Shown here piece after piece: positions 24,159 to 31,638 of a stretch of DNA of 36,775 bases. The notes under the pieces are model-generated. The model searched no databases, was not told the DNA's origin, and was given only the letters and a program-made list of their open reading frames with translations. The stretch covers positions 1 through 36,775 of the forward strand of contig MNDT01000059.1 in the NCBI GenBank assembly GCA_001915065.1, in the 5' to 3' direction. This DNA is from an archaeon 13_2_20CM_2_53_6 (lineage in GTDB: Archaea > Thermoproteota > Bathyarchaeia > 40CM-2-53-6). Position 1 is the stretch's first letter; each line of letters opens with the position of its first letter. Position numbers and translations under genes: made by a program.

Positions 24159-24317
24159 ATGGAGAAGGTCGGGAATCACGTCTGTCCCAGATGCGGCCAG
24201 GTCGCGATGAACGTTTACTATTCTGATCAGACTGATAACCGAGTAGGGGCATGGTGTGAATACTGCAACATGAAGGCCTACTACCACGGCGAAGAGCTCG
24301 TGCAAATAAACTCGTAA
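24159..24317 (+). CDS. Small zinc-ribbon protein (52 aa)
   Basis: From ATG 24159 the protein reads MEKVGNHVCPRCGQVAMNV, then GAWCEYCNMKAYY, ending in VQINS. Two CxxC knuckles about 20 residues apart form a zinc ribbon, as in small archaeal transcription or ribosome-associated proteins. A longer frame opens at 24102, but the ATG at 24159 with a nearby CAGGGGA purine-rich sequence is the better start. Specific function unknown. Confidence 0.7.
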   Translation: MEKVGNHVCPRCGQVAMNVYYSDQTDNRVGAWCEYCNMKAYYHGEELVQINS

Positions 24318-24338
24318 GAAAAACGTCAGCTTTTCTTA
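24315..24338. terminator. Candidate bidirectional terminator between convergent genes
   Basis: TAAGAAAA and TTTTCTTA form a perfect 8-bp inverted repeat with a T-rich run on both strands, between the zinc-ribbon stop codon (24315-24317) and the end of the convergent gene at 24336. T-rich tracts are the main archaeal termination signal. Confidence 0.45.
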
Positions 24339-24680
24339 TTCGGGTGGCGTCGCGCCTTCAGGAATGTTGACCGTCATCTCGCCCTCTACGAGTTTTCGTT
24401 GGAGCCGGGCCGTAAACAGCTCGAGATCAACATGAAGCTCCTCTAGCCGTTTCATCGATTCCGGTGTAAGTGTGGGCTTTACGTTCTGGCCTCCGATGCG
24501 CCCGTAGGCGACGGCTTCGAATAGGAACTTTTCGCCTTTGTATAATGTGTATCCACTCAGGAAGTTGGCGACCCCGCCGCCCACTCCGCTTGCCTCGTCC
24601 ATCGCATCGACGAACACGTCCATCTCATATTCGAGAGTTGCGTCTTCTTCTTTACGAAACGGGTTGGTCGTCTTGCTCAA
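24336..24680 (-). CDS. Hypothetical small soluble protein
   Basis: The 114-residue protein contains DATLEYEMDVFVDAMDEASGVGGGVANFLSGY and a C-terminal helical part (PESMKRLEELHVDLELFTARLQRKLVEGEM). No family is recognised. It follows the membrane/zinc protein gene by about 6 nt and is probably in an operon with it. Confidence 0.6.
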   Translation of the reverse strand: MSKTTNPFRKEEDATLEYEMDVFVDAMDEASGVGGGVANFLSGYTLYKGEKFLFEAVAYGRIGGQNVKPTLTPESMKRLEELHVDLELFTARLQRKLVEGEMTVNIPEGATPPE

Positions 24681-24686
24681 AGTCTG

Positions 24687-25607
24687 TCACCCGTAGGCGG
24701 GCATGTCTAGCGGATGCCACTGACGCTCGATCATTCCCTTGATCCTTTGCCGGGCCAACCATCCTGCGCCAATATCAGCCACTAGCAGAACGGCCAGCGC
24801 ATAGTCGGCGACTCCAAACCCAAAAGAGGACCGGGAGATCCCATACACAACTAATCCAGCTGCTGCCACTACGGCTCCGAGGATCGGAGCCCAGATTCTC
24901 CTCTTTGAGAGGAGGTAGGTGCTCGCGAGTGTGCCCACAGCGACCAGCCCGAATAATGCTCTGACCATGACGGCTATGCTCGGGGGAACCCCTAATGCAC
25001 CGAAGGCTATGACAATCGACCATACAGCTGTGGCTATCAGTAGGATGCTTGCTATGTTTAGAATGTTGTAGCGTGATGGTTCGATCACTGCCGCTGATAG
25101 CGGCGGTGTGTATGAGAAGGGCTTGCCGAGTGCTTGGTAGGCGTTTGTTGTTGTGGTGTGTGGTTTGCCCGACTGGACATCGACCGCCGAGTTGACGAAT
25201 TTCTCGATTAGGATTAGCCGATGCTGTCCGATTCCGCGCGCGGGTCCTGGCTCCAGATCATAGCCTGGTCCCACTGTAAGTTCTACCTTTGTGTCTGGAG
25301 TGCAGGAGTGTGTAAGGGTCATTCCGGGGCCCGTCTGGGTTAGGGTCCAGTCGGACCCTTTGTCGCGAGTGCAAATGAGTGCAGCCCACTTCGTATCGGG
25401 CACTATCTTGGGAAGACCGACTTCGGGGGCGAGGTCTGTCATGCCGTATCGTTTGTCTTCGCAGAAGAGCTGGTTGCAGGATCGACATCGCCATACGTCC
25501 ACTGCGCCCATGATGTAGCTATCGTGGACGAGGTTGACGACGCCATAATAGACGACATCATGCTGATGAGCCTGCAAGACCCGGGTCTGAACAGAGCCAT
25601 GTTCCAA
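24687..25607 (-). CDS. Membrane protein with N-terminal zinc-finger-like Cys cluster
   Basis: The 306-residue protein has an early Cys cluster (WRCRSCNQLFCED), a soluble part of about 120 residues, then four membrane helices (about 183-206, 211-236, 242-264, 268-290) and a short tail ending in PLDMPAYG. The Cys cluster and soluble domain would face the cytosol. An internal ATG at 25511 (MGAVDVWRCRSC) could be the true start, because the first 32 residues are less protein-like. No family recognised. Confidence 0.6.
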   Translation of the reverse strand: MEHGSVQTRVLQAHQHDVVYYGVVNLVHDSYIMGAVDVWRCRSCNQLFCEDKRYGMTDLAPEVGLPKIVPDTKWAALICTRDKGSDWTLTQTGPGMTLTHSCTPDTKVELTVGPGYDLEPGPARGIGQHRLILIEKFVNSAVDVQSGKPHTTTTNAYQALGKPFSYTPPLSAAVIEPSRYNILNIASILLIATAVWSIVIAFGALGVPPSIAVMVRALFGLVAVGTLASTYLLSKRRIWAPILGAVVAAAGLVVYGISRSSFGFGVADYALAVLLVADIGAGWLARQRIKGMIERQWHPLDMPAYG

Positions 25608-25699
25608 GGCCTAGAAAAGGGTTAGTATCTCTTGACGCACTGGCTCTTGGAAAAGCCCTTTCATCTACCCCTGTGCATGGCTGAGCGGAGAGTGCCAGG

Positions 25700-27067
25700 T
25701 TGCTGGAGATCAGACTGGTCCGTGAGACTCCCGAACGCGTGAAGGAGAACCTGCGACACCGTGGTATGCCGGAGAAGATTCAGGACGTAGACCAGCTCAT
25801 TCGGCTGGACGCGGACTGGAGAAGAGGCTTGGCCGAGGTTGAACAGCTTCGGAGGAGAAGGAACGAAATCACACAGGGGATAGCCGAGGCTAGGAAGAAG
25901 GGACAAGATGCTTCAGATCTAATGAAAGAGGCTGAGATGATTCCGGGGCAGATCAAGAGTCTCGAAGAGAAGGTCGACGAAAATGGGAAACAGGCAGAAC
26001 AGATACTGCTCAATCTCCCGAACCTCGTCCACGAGAGCGTCCCTGTAGGGAAGGACGAGAATGACAACGTCGAAGTGAGAAAGTGGGGAACGATTCCAAG
26101 CTTCCAGTTCAAACCCCTAGACCATATTGACCTGGGATTGAAGCATGGTCTGGTAGACATCGAGAAGGCGGGCAAGGTTGCTGGAGCACGCTTCTACTAC
26201 CTCAGAAAAGATCTTGTTAGGCTCAACTACGCACTCATACAATACGGGCTCGACTTTATTCTGAAAAAGAGCTACGAGCTTTACCAGCCCCCGTATCTTC
26301 TACACCGAGACGTCGTGGCAGGAGCCGTCGCCCTCGCCGATTTTGAAGATGTGATCTACAAAGTTGAAGGAGAGGATCTGTACTTGCTAGCCACCGCCGA
26401 ACACGCGCTCTTGGCATTTCATGCCGACGAGATCTTGGACGGTGAGAAGCTTCCTCTCCGATACTCAGGCATCAGTCCCTGTTTCAGGAAAGAGGCAGGA
26501 GCCCACGGAAGGGACACCAAAGGGATCTTTCGGGTCCACCAGTTCGAGAAGGTTGAGCAGTTCATCTACTCAGCTCCAGGAGAGTCTTGGAACCTACATG
26601 AAGAATTGTTGCGGAACTTGGAAGAGTTCTGGCAGAGCCTCAAAATACCCTATAGAATCGTGAATGTGTGTACTGGCGACTTGGGGACGGTTGCAGCAAA
26701 GAAATACGACCTGGAGGCTTGGCTACCGGGACAGGGAAAATATCGAGAAATGGCGTCCTGCAGCAACTGCACCAGCTACCAGGCAGTCAGGTCAAAGATT
26801 CGATATCGGGAGAAACCGAACGAGCCAACCAAATATCTCCACACGCTGAACAGCACACTAGTCGCCACGGAACGCGCAATCGTGGCAATTCTCGAAAACT
26901 TCCAGAGGCCAGATGGAATGATAGAGATTCCCCTCGTGCTCCAGAAATATATGGGGGGACAAGAGATCATCCCGGGACCGAAGATCGTAATGATCTCGGA
27001 TCAGGGCATGATACAGAAGATGGCGACCCCGACCCGTGCACATCATCTAGACAAAAACAAGCCTTAG
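25700..27067 (+). CDS. serS: Seryl-tRNA synthetase
   Basis: The 455-residue class II synthetase attaches Ser to tRNA-Ser, including the tRNA-Ser(CGA) encoded in this window. The N-terminal coiled-coil arm (residues about 35-105) is followed by the catalytic domain with motif 2 (SPCFRKEAGAHGRDTKGIFRVHQFEKVE) and motif 3 (NSTLVATERAIVAILENFQ, then IEIPLVLQKYMGG). This is the common bacterial/eukaryal-like form, not the zinc-dependent rare methanogen type. The start is a TTG at 25700. Its 3' end overlaps the convergent VIT1 gene by 21 nt. Confidence 0.96.
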   Translation: MLEIRLVRETPERVKENLRHRGMPEKIQDVDQLIRLDADWRRGLAEVEQLRRRRNEITQGIAEARKKGQDASDLMKEAEMIPGQIKSLEEKVDENGKQAEQILLNLPNLVHESVPVGKDENDNVEVRKWGTIPSFQFKPLDHIDLGLKHGLVDIEKAGKVAGARFYYLRKDLVRLNYALIQYGLDFILKKSYELYQPPYLLHRDVVAGAVALADFEDVIYKVEGEDLYLLATAEHALLAFHADEILDGEKLPLRYSGISPCFRKEAGAHGRDTKGIFRVHQFEKVEQFIYSAPGESWNLHEELLRNLEEFWQSLKIPYRIVNVCTGDLGTVAAKKYDLEAWLPGQGKYREMASCSNCTSYQAVRSKIRYREKPNEPTKYLHTLNSTLVATERAIVAILENFQRPDGMIEIPLVLQKYMGGQEIIPGPKIVMISDQGMIQKMATPTRAHHLDKNKP

Positions 27068-27781
27068 GCCGATCAAGTAGAGGATAAAAGACGCGGATAC
27101 GCCAATCAGCAGAGTCTCTAGCCCCGTCCTCCAGAACTTTCGTCCAACAACACGCCCGCGCCATGCTCCCACTGAGAACAAGAAGGTCGGGGACAGTAGC
27201 GCAGCGCCGATAAGTGACTCAATCCTTGTCTGAAGAAACAGGAATGGTGCGAGGGGAATCAGAGCACCTACAAGGAACGAGAGGCCTATCACACTCCCCA
27301 TTTTGATGGGATTTGCAAGTTTTGCCCGATGAACATGCAGCTCGTGCATGAGAATGTCTTCGAGAAACTTTGCCTTGTTGGAAGCTATCTGGTCAACAAC
27401 CCTGTCCGCTTGGTCTCGTGTCAGTCCCTTGGCGACATAGAAGTTCCTCAACTCTGTCTTCTCCTCCTCGGGCTCCTGTTCTATCTCGCCCGCCTCTCTT
27501 CTTGCATCGGCCTGGAACAGCTCGTACTCAGAGCGCCCTGCTAGGACGCCGCCGAAGAACATGCTGATTGCTCCCGCAAGCATGGAGGCGATTCCCGCTA
27601 TCTGGATCAAATGAAATTGAGAATCTGATGCGGCTCCGGCGAATCCGCTTAAGAACGCGAGGTTTGTAACTAGTCCATCAGAGACGCCCAAGGCTGAGCT
27701 GCCGATATAGCTGCGGGCTCGAATGTGCTTGTGAATCTCCCTTGGTAGCTGCTTCAGCTCGGAAATCATCACCAGGACCAC
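27047..27781 (-). CDS. VIT1/CCC1-family Fe/Mn transporter
   Basis: The 244-residue protein has the VIT1/CCC1 pattern: SSALGVSDGLVTNLAFLSGFAGA at the first helix, ISMFFGGVLAGRSEYELF at the second, a charged cytosolic segment (about 95-150, rich in Glu and including the metal-binding region ERNFYVAKG-like, HELHVHRA), then helices three to five. These transporters move Fe2+ or Mn2+ out of the cytosol. The ATG at 27769 (MISELK) may be the real start rather than 27781. Confidence 0.88.
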   Translation of the reverse strand: MVLVMISELKQLPREIHKHIRARSYIGSSALGVSDGLVTNLAFLSGFAGAASDSQFHLIQIAGIASMLAGAISMFFGGVLAGRSEYELFQADARREAGEIEQEPEEEKTELRNFYVAKGLTRDQADRVVDQIASNKAKFLEDILMHELHVHRAKLANPIKMGSVIGLSFLVGALIPLAPFLFLQTRIESLIGAALLSPTFLFSVGAWRGRVVGRKFWRTGLETLLIGVSASFILYLIGLRLVFV

Positions 27782-27901
27782 CAGGAAATCGCAATTAGGT
27801 GTTATTCAGTCTGACTTCCCCACCTTGAATTGAGGCTGAGGGGAGCCCGACCAAAGGTAAATATTGACTCTTGACCCCCTGACCGCGTAGAGGAGTGTAG
27901 A

Positions 27902-28546
27902 TTGGGCAGGAGAAGACGTCGGGTAATCCGGATTGTGAAGAAGAAACTCCCCACGGTATTCATCTGCCCACGATGTGGAGAAGAAGCGGTTAGAGTAACG
28001 ATAGCAAAAGACACGGGACACGCAACCGTCCTTTGCGCCTTGTGTAATTTGAAGGACGAGTTCCCCGCCCATCCCGCGGCCCAAGCCATAGACGTCTATT
28101 CATTCTTCACCGACAGATTCTACGGCGTGAAGGAACCCCGTGCCATCATTCCTCACGAAAGAGAGTTTGAACATGCTCCAAGTGAGGAGGGACCGGCTGA
28201 AGAGGAAGTCGAGGCTCAGCCTCCTGAAGCTGAAATGGCTTCTGAACCGTCACTCCGTAATGCTGTACCTGAGAAGCTGGAACTGGAAGCTGAGCAACCA
28301 TTGACGGAAAGGATCCCGCGCCCAGAACTGTCTGAACCGCCTGCCCCTGAACAGGGTCCTGCTGAGCCATCGCAACAGACAACGACTCAAGAAGCTCAGT
28401 CTGAGACACCAGCGGAGACGACAACTGAGTCTGGGAAAGAGTCAGAGGAAGAGAGCGAGCCGTTCGCAGACATTCTCGAGAATAAGGACAAGAAGAGATA
28501 CAGCTCGACCCCGTTGCCTCAACAAACCTCGGACCAGACCAGCTAG
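27902..28546 (+). CDS. Elf1-like zinc-ribbon transcription elongation factor with long acidic tail
   Basis: Residues 1-80 match the archaeal/eukaryal Elf1 zinc-ribbon: a basic start MGRRRRRVIRIVKKKLPTVF, then CPRCGEEAVRVTI and CALCNLKDEF (zinc ligands Cys22, Cys25, Cys45, Cys48), followed by DVYSFFTDRFYG. Elf1 travels with RNA polymerase. Normal Elf1 is about 80-110 residues; here about 130 extra residues follow, dominated by Glu, Pro, Ser, Thr and Gln, with no evident fold. The start is TTG 27902. The tail may be a disordered interaction region. Confidence 0.82.
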   Translation: MGRRRRRVIRIVKKKLPTVFICPRCGEEAVRVTIAKDTGHATVLCALCNLKDEFPAHPAAQAIDVYSFFTDRFYGVKEPRAIIPHEREFEHAPSEEGPAEEEVEAQPPEAEMASEPSLRNAVPEKLELEAEQPLTERIPRPELSEPPAPEQGPAEPSQQTTTQEAQSETPAETTTESGKESEEESEPFADILENKDKKRYSSTPLPQQTSDQTS

Positions 28547-28550
28547 CGCT

Positions 28551-28952
28551 TTAGCCGGTGCGGATTTTTCTCTCCTCGTAGATCGGCGTAAGCAAGTTTA
28601 CTACACGGTCGACCGTTGCCCTATGGTCACGGAGAGCATCGACCACCTCCTTCTCATAGACCTTGAAAATATTCGTCATCGTCATTCTTGGATGAAGCGG
28701 GGCAAACCTGACGTCTGGGCCAGTAGCTCTTATGATAAGCCCGCTCGATATCATACGTTCCGCGAGTGCTTGACCTTCATCTAGAGGAAGGTCCAGTACA
28801 TGCGCTAGTTCTTGCAGTGTCATGTCATTTTTCTCAAGAAGATTCAGATAAGCCCGAGTCTCAATGGTTTTGATCTTGAACTGACGCTCCAAGAGGTCAG
28901 CTAGTTCTTTCTCATCCACCGGTCTTCGCTTGAGCGAGCCTGGCACAGGCAT
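28551..28952 (-). CDS. Winged-helix (TrmB-like) DNA-binding protein
   Basis: The 133-residue protein has a winged-helix pattern: KTIETRAYLNLLEKNDMTLQELAHVLDLPLDEGQALAERMISSGLIIRATG, resembling TrmB/MarR-type helices. A helical C-terminal part follows (VDALRDHRATVDRVVNLL). It is a probable transcriptional regulator; target unknown. The gene stands just downstream of, and convergent with, the Elf1 gene. Confidence 0.72.
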   Translation of the reverse strand: MPVPGSLKRRPVDEKELADLLERQFKIKTIETRAYLNLLEKNDMTLQELAHVLDLPLDEGQALAERMISSGLIIRATGPDVRFAPLHPRMTMTNIFKVYEKEVVDALRDHRATVDRVVNLLTPIYEERKIRTG

Positions 28953-29076
28953 AGAACGAGGTTTGCCGGTCTAGTATTTCATCTTGAGGGCTTCGCATGA
29001 GACCGATTTACGGGAACTAATGGCTCGAAATTCTAGAGAAAGCAAGAACCTTCTCGAATCTGCATCTTCTCCGGAT

Positions 29077-29625
29077 CTAGTTGCAGTGAAGGCAGGTCGC
29101 TGAATGCTTCTCGACAGGAGGCAGGAGTTTCAGAATGAGAGAGATCGCTTCGGACATGGTGAAGTTGGACGGTTTCGAAGAATAGTTCTGGGTCCAAGCA
29201 AGAGTCTGCACGAATGCGACATGCTTTGTCATCAGCTGCCATGACCTGTGCATGACTCCCGCCAGCTCTTGAGATTCCCACATGCTCGTCTTGAGGAACG
29301 GGGCTATGAGCCTCAGAATTCCCGGCATCTCAGACCGATGCAACAGACTTGGCGCTTTGATCGTAAACGCGAGTCCCACCGCGGATCCGGCGGTCAGCCC
29401 AACCCCAAGCAATACCGAGTCGAGAGTCAGACCGAGCAGTTGCACAGGAGTCTCGAGATTGAGCGCTCGGAACAGTCCAAGGAACGCTAAGACTAGAACA
29501 GGAGCGAGGAAGGCCAGAACGGATAGCGCTTTGTTTGCATTGAACCACGAGGGTAGATTGGACCCTGCCGATACTGTTCGAGAGTCACCCTTCACCATTG
29601 TTGTCATTGTTCGCTCGCGTGTCAC
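29077..29625 (-). CDS. Membrane protein, third gene of the second surface operon
   Basis: The 182-residue protein has about three membrane helices (ALSVLAFLAPVLVLAFLGLF, LTLDSVLLGVGLTAGSAVGLAF and a weaker one) and a Cys pair near the C-terminus (CLHC). No family recognised. It overlaps the previous gene by 4 nt, so it belongs to the operon that begins with the surface protein at 31408. Confidence 0.58.
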   Translation of the reverse strand: MTRERTMTTMVKGDSRTVSAGSNLPSWFNANKALSVLAFLAPVLVLAFLGLFRALNLETPVQLLGLTLDSVLLGVGLTAGSAVGLAFTIKAPSLLHRSEMPGILRLIAPFLKTSMWESQELAGVMHRSWQLMTKHVAFVQTLAWTQNYSSKPSNFTMSEAISLILKLLPPVEKHSATCLHCN

Positions 29626-30218
29626 CCCGATGTACTCATGTGCAGACCGATGCTTGCGAGATCTCCCGCAACGACTGAGCTTGCTCCTCTAATGCTGATC
29701 TGTATCAAGTAGTCCGTTTGAGCAGTGGCTATGAATGTCTGGTCTGGTGTCGGCAGAGCATCTCCTCCCGTCCAGCTCATTCTTGCAACTTGCTGTGTTC
29801 CGTCTTGAGAAAGGATTGTGAGCGTGACATTCGCCACTTTGCCAGTGTTGGTGATGGACCCGATCTTCAGGATTACCGTAATCGCCTTTCCAGCGGTGTT
29901 CGCAATTCCGTAAGTGGCGTTGGAGTCATAGGTTGTCACGTCAGCGTAAATATTGTAGTTCAGAGAGACTGTGTTGGAGAATGTTCCATCGGACCAGTGA
30001 ACGAACCGAACATTCATACCTGCTCCAGATGCGTTCAGTCCAAAATCATAGGCGTAGAGCGGCGAAGAATAGACGAGGAACGCAACGCCCAGGGTTACGC
30101 CGACTATCAGAAGTGCTTGCGTGATCTTGAGTAATGGTAGCGTCGAGAGTTGGCCCGGTCTATTTTGTGTCAAGTCTTTGGCTTCCTTTTTGCGGCGTTG
30201 TCTGGTGCTGTTGGCCAT
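29622..30218 (-). CDS. Signal-anchored secreted protein
   Basis: A 198-residue product from the ATG at 30218 (MANSTRQRRKK). A basic N-terminus is followed by one hydrophobic helix (LLIVGVTLGVAFLVYSSPL) and a beta-rich Ser/Thr/Gly-rich ectodomain (VRFVHWSDGTFSNTVSLNYNIY), typical of archaeal surface or pilus-like proteins. The frame is open to 30257, but this part overlaps the upstream gene. It overlaps that gene's end by 49 nt and the next gene's start by 4 nt, so all three are in one operon. Function unknown. Confidence 0.65.
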   Translation of the reverse strand: MANSTRQRRKKEAKDLTQNRPGQLSTLPLLKITQALLIVGVTLGVAFLVYSSPLYAYDFGLNASGAGMNVRFVHWSDGTFSNTVSLNYNIYADVTTYDSNATYGIANTAGKAITVILKIGSITNTGKVANVTLTILSQDGTQQVARMSWTGGDALPTPDQTFIATAQTDYLIQISIRGASSVVAGDLASIGLHMSTSG

Positions 30219-31408
30219 CGCGAGAGAACAAAGGAGGCGATGAAGAAGACCTCCCAAGGCAGAGTCGCTGTGCCGGCGTTCTGATCCGCGATGAGCGATA
30301 TTGACTGACCGTTAGTCGAAACCGTCTGAGAAAACTCTGAAATCAAAATGGAATAGTCTGACTTTGCGTAGCTCGTGAAGAACAGTGTGCCGTTGGGCAC
30401 ATCCTGGAATGACACTCGGCCATTCGCGTCTGTTATTCCTGTCGCGATCTTGCTAGATGACCCGTACTGGGTGGAGTTGTATGCTGTTACGTTGACGGAC
30501 TGGAGTACTCCCTCTTGATTTGCGGGCCTAACCGTCACAGTGATGTTGTATATGTTTGCTCGAATGTCCAGTGTCTTGTTGGAATCGAGGGTGACAGGAA
30601 ATGTTCCATTGACCCAGTACCCGAAATATTGGACCTTGATCTGGACTATGCCGCCCACGTTCGTCCAGTTTGCCCATCCGTTTGAGCTTGAAACCTGTAT
30701 TTGTGAATCCTTGTAGACTATGGCTCCCGGGATCGTATCTGTGAGACTCCAGTTTCTCACTCGCAGGTTCAGCGAGCAGTTAGTGAAGGATACGGTTGTG
30801 GAGAGTCTCGTTTCTGAACCAACGGTCTCGCTTCCATAACCGTCGTAGATGATGTTCATGTGACTATCGTTGGCGCCTCCTCCTTCAGGAAGTAGTGTCA
30901 GCCGGAACCTGTCATTGGTCTGTAGGCCAATCCCAGATCCTGCAATGCTGATCGTGTAGAGAGTCGGTGTGAGAGCGTTGATTGTCTTTCCTATGAAGGC
31001 CCCTATCGATCTACTGTTGCCGCCGCTAGAACTCGTCAAGTCGAGGCGGACATCCAGAGTGGACAGTGTAGTAGCGGTGTCCGCCCAGACATAGAATGTC
31101 CACGTTCCGCTTGCCGCGCACCCAGGCGTTAGAGGATCAGAATACCAGTAGTAATTGGTGCCTTTGTTGAATTGTAGGGTTGTTTCTGTCTGCCCTGAGG
31201 GAGGAGCCGTGGTGTTCATGCGCAGTCCAAAGGGAACAGGTATAGGTGTCTGAGGCAGTGTTCTGTGCAGATAGTATGTCGGATCTATGGCCGGGGCCAT
31301 GTCGACCGGATTCTTCCCAGGTGGGACCACTGAGAAACTGCCAAGGAACATGTAAGCCAAGACTATCAGCATGCAGAGGCCGCCCACCCTTCGAGGCGCA
31401 GCCAGCAT
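30170..31408 (-). CDS. Secreted surface protein with C-terminal hydrophobic tail
   Basis: From ATG 31408 (the frame is open to 31450) the protein has about 412 residues. A signal peptide (hydrophobic LCMLIVLAYMFLGSFSVV) leads a Ser/Thr/Asn/Gly-rich beta ectodomain (GTWTFYVWADTATTLSTLDVRLDL, RVSFQDVPNGTLFFTSYAK, the latter resembling a small carboxypeptidase-regulatory or Ig-like domain), and a final hydrophobic stretch near the C-terminus (PWEVFFIASFVL) with a basic end. It heads the operon of surface/membrane proteins. Confidence 0.72.
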   Translation of the reverse strand: MLAAPRRVGGLCMLIVLAYMFLGSFSVVPPGKNPVDMAPAIDPTYYLHRTLPQTPIPVPFGLRMNTTAPPSGQTETTLQFNKGTNYYWYSDPLTPGCAASGTWTFYVWADTATTLSTLDVRLDLTSSSGGNSRSIGAFIGKTINALTPTLYTISIAGSGIGLQTNDRFRLTLLPEGGGANDSHMNIIYDGYGSETVGSETRLSTTVSFTNCSLNLRVRNWSLTDTIPGAIVYKDSQIQVSSSNGWANWTNVGGIVQIKVQYFGYWVNGTFPVTLDSNKTLDIRANIYNITVTVRPANQEGVLQSVNVTAYNSTQYGSSSKIATGITDANGRVSFQDVPNGTLFFTSYAKSDYSILISEFSQTVSTNGQSISLIADQNAGTATLPWEVFFIASFVLSRWPTAPDNAAKRKPKT

Positions 31409-31468
31409 GGTATCATGTATCCTGCCTGAACAGCGCCGTGCGACTCTCAAGATTGAGAATAAGAGTTC

Positions 31469-31562
31469 CGTAACATTACGCGTCCTCGACCGGTTACGTG
31501 ATTATGAAGAATGACTCCGTCCTGTACGTTAACAGCACTTACGAGGGGAGTTTACTGTTACG
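31469..31562. promoter_or_regulatory. Repeated GTTACG motif in the tes upstream region
   Basis: The 230-bp gap between the divergent surface gene and tes holds CGTAAC (31469-31474) and GTTACG (31493-31498, 31557-31562), so the same hexamer occurs three times. TTACGCGTC also repeats directly at 31476-31484 and 31558-31566 (82 bp apart). A TATA-like TTAATAGTAAT lies near 31593-31603. These may bind a regulator of tes or of the divergent gene. Confidence 0.35.
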
Positions 31563-31638
31563 CGTCTTCCCGCGGTGATTAGTGTCAGAAGGCTTAATAG
31601 TAATACAGCTCGCGTATTCACTACTGATAGTGGTATAA

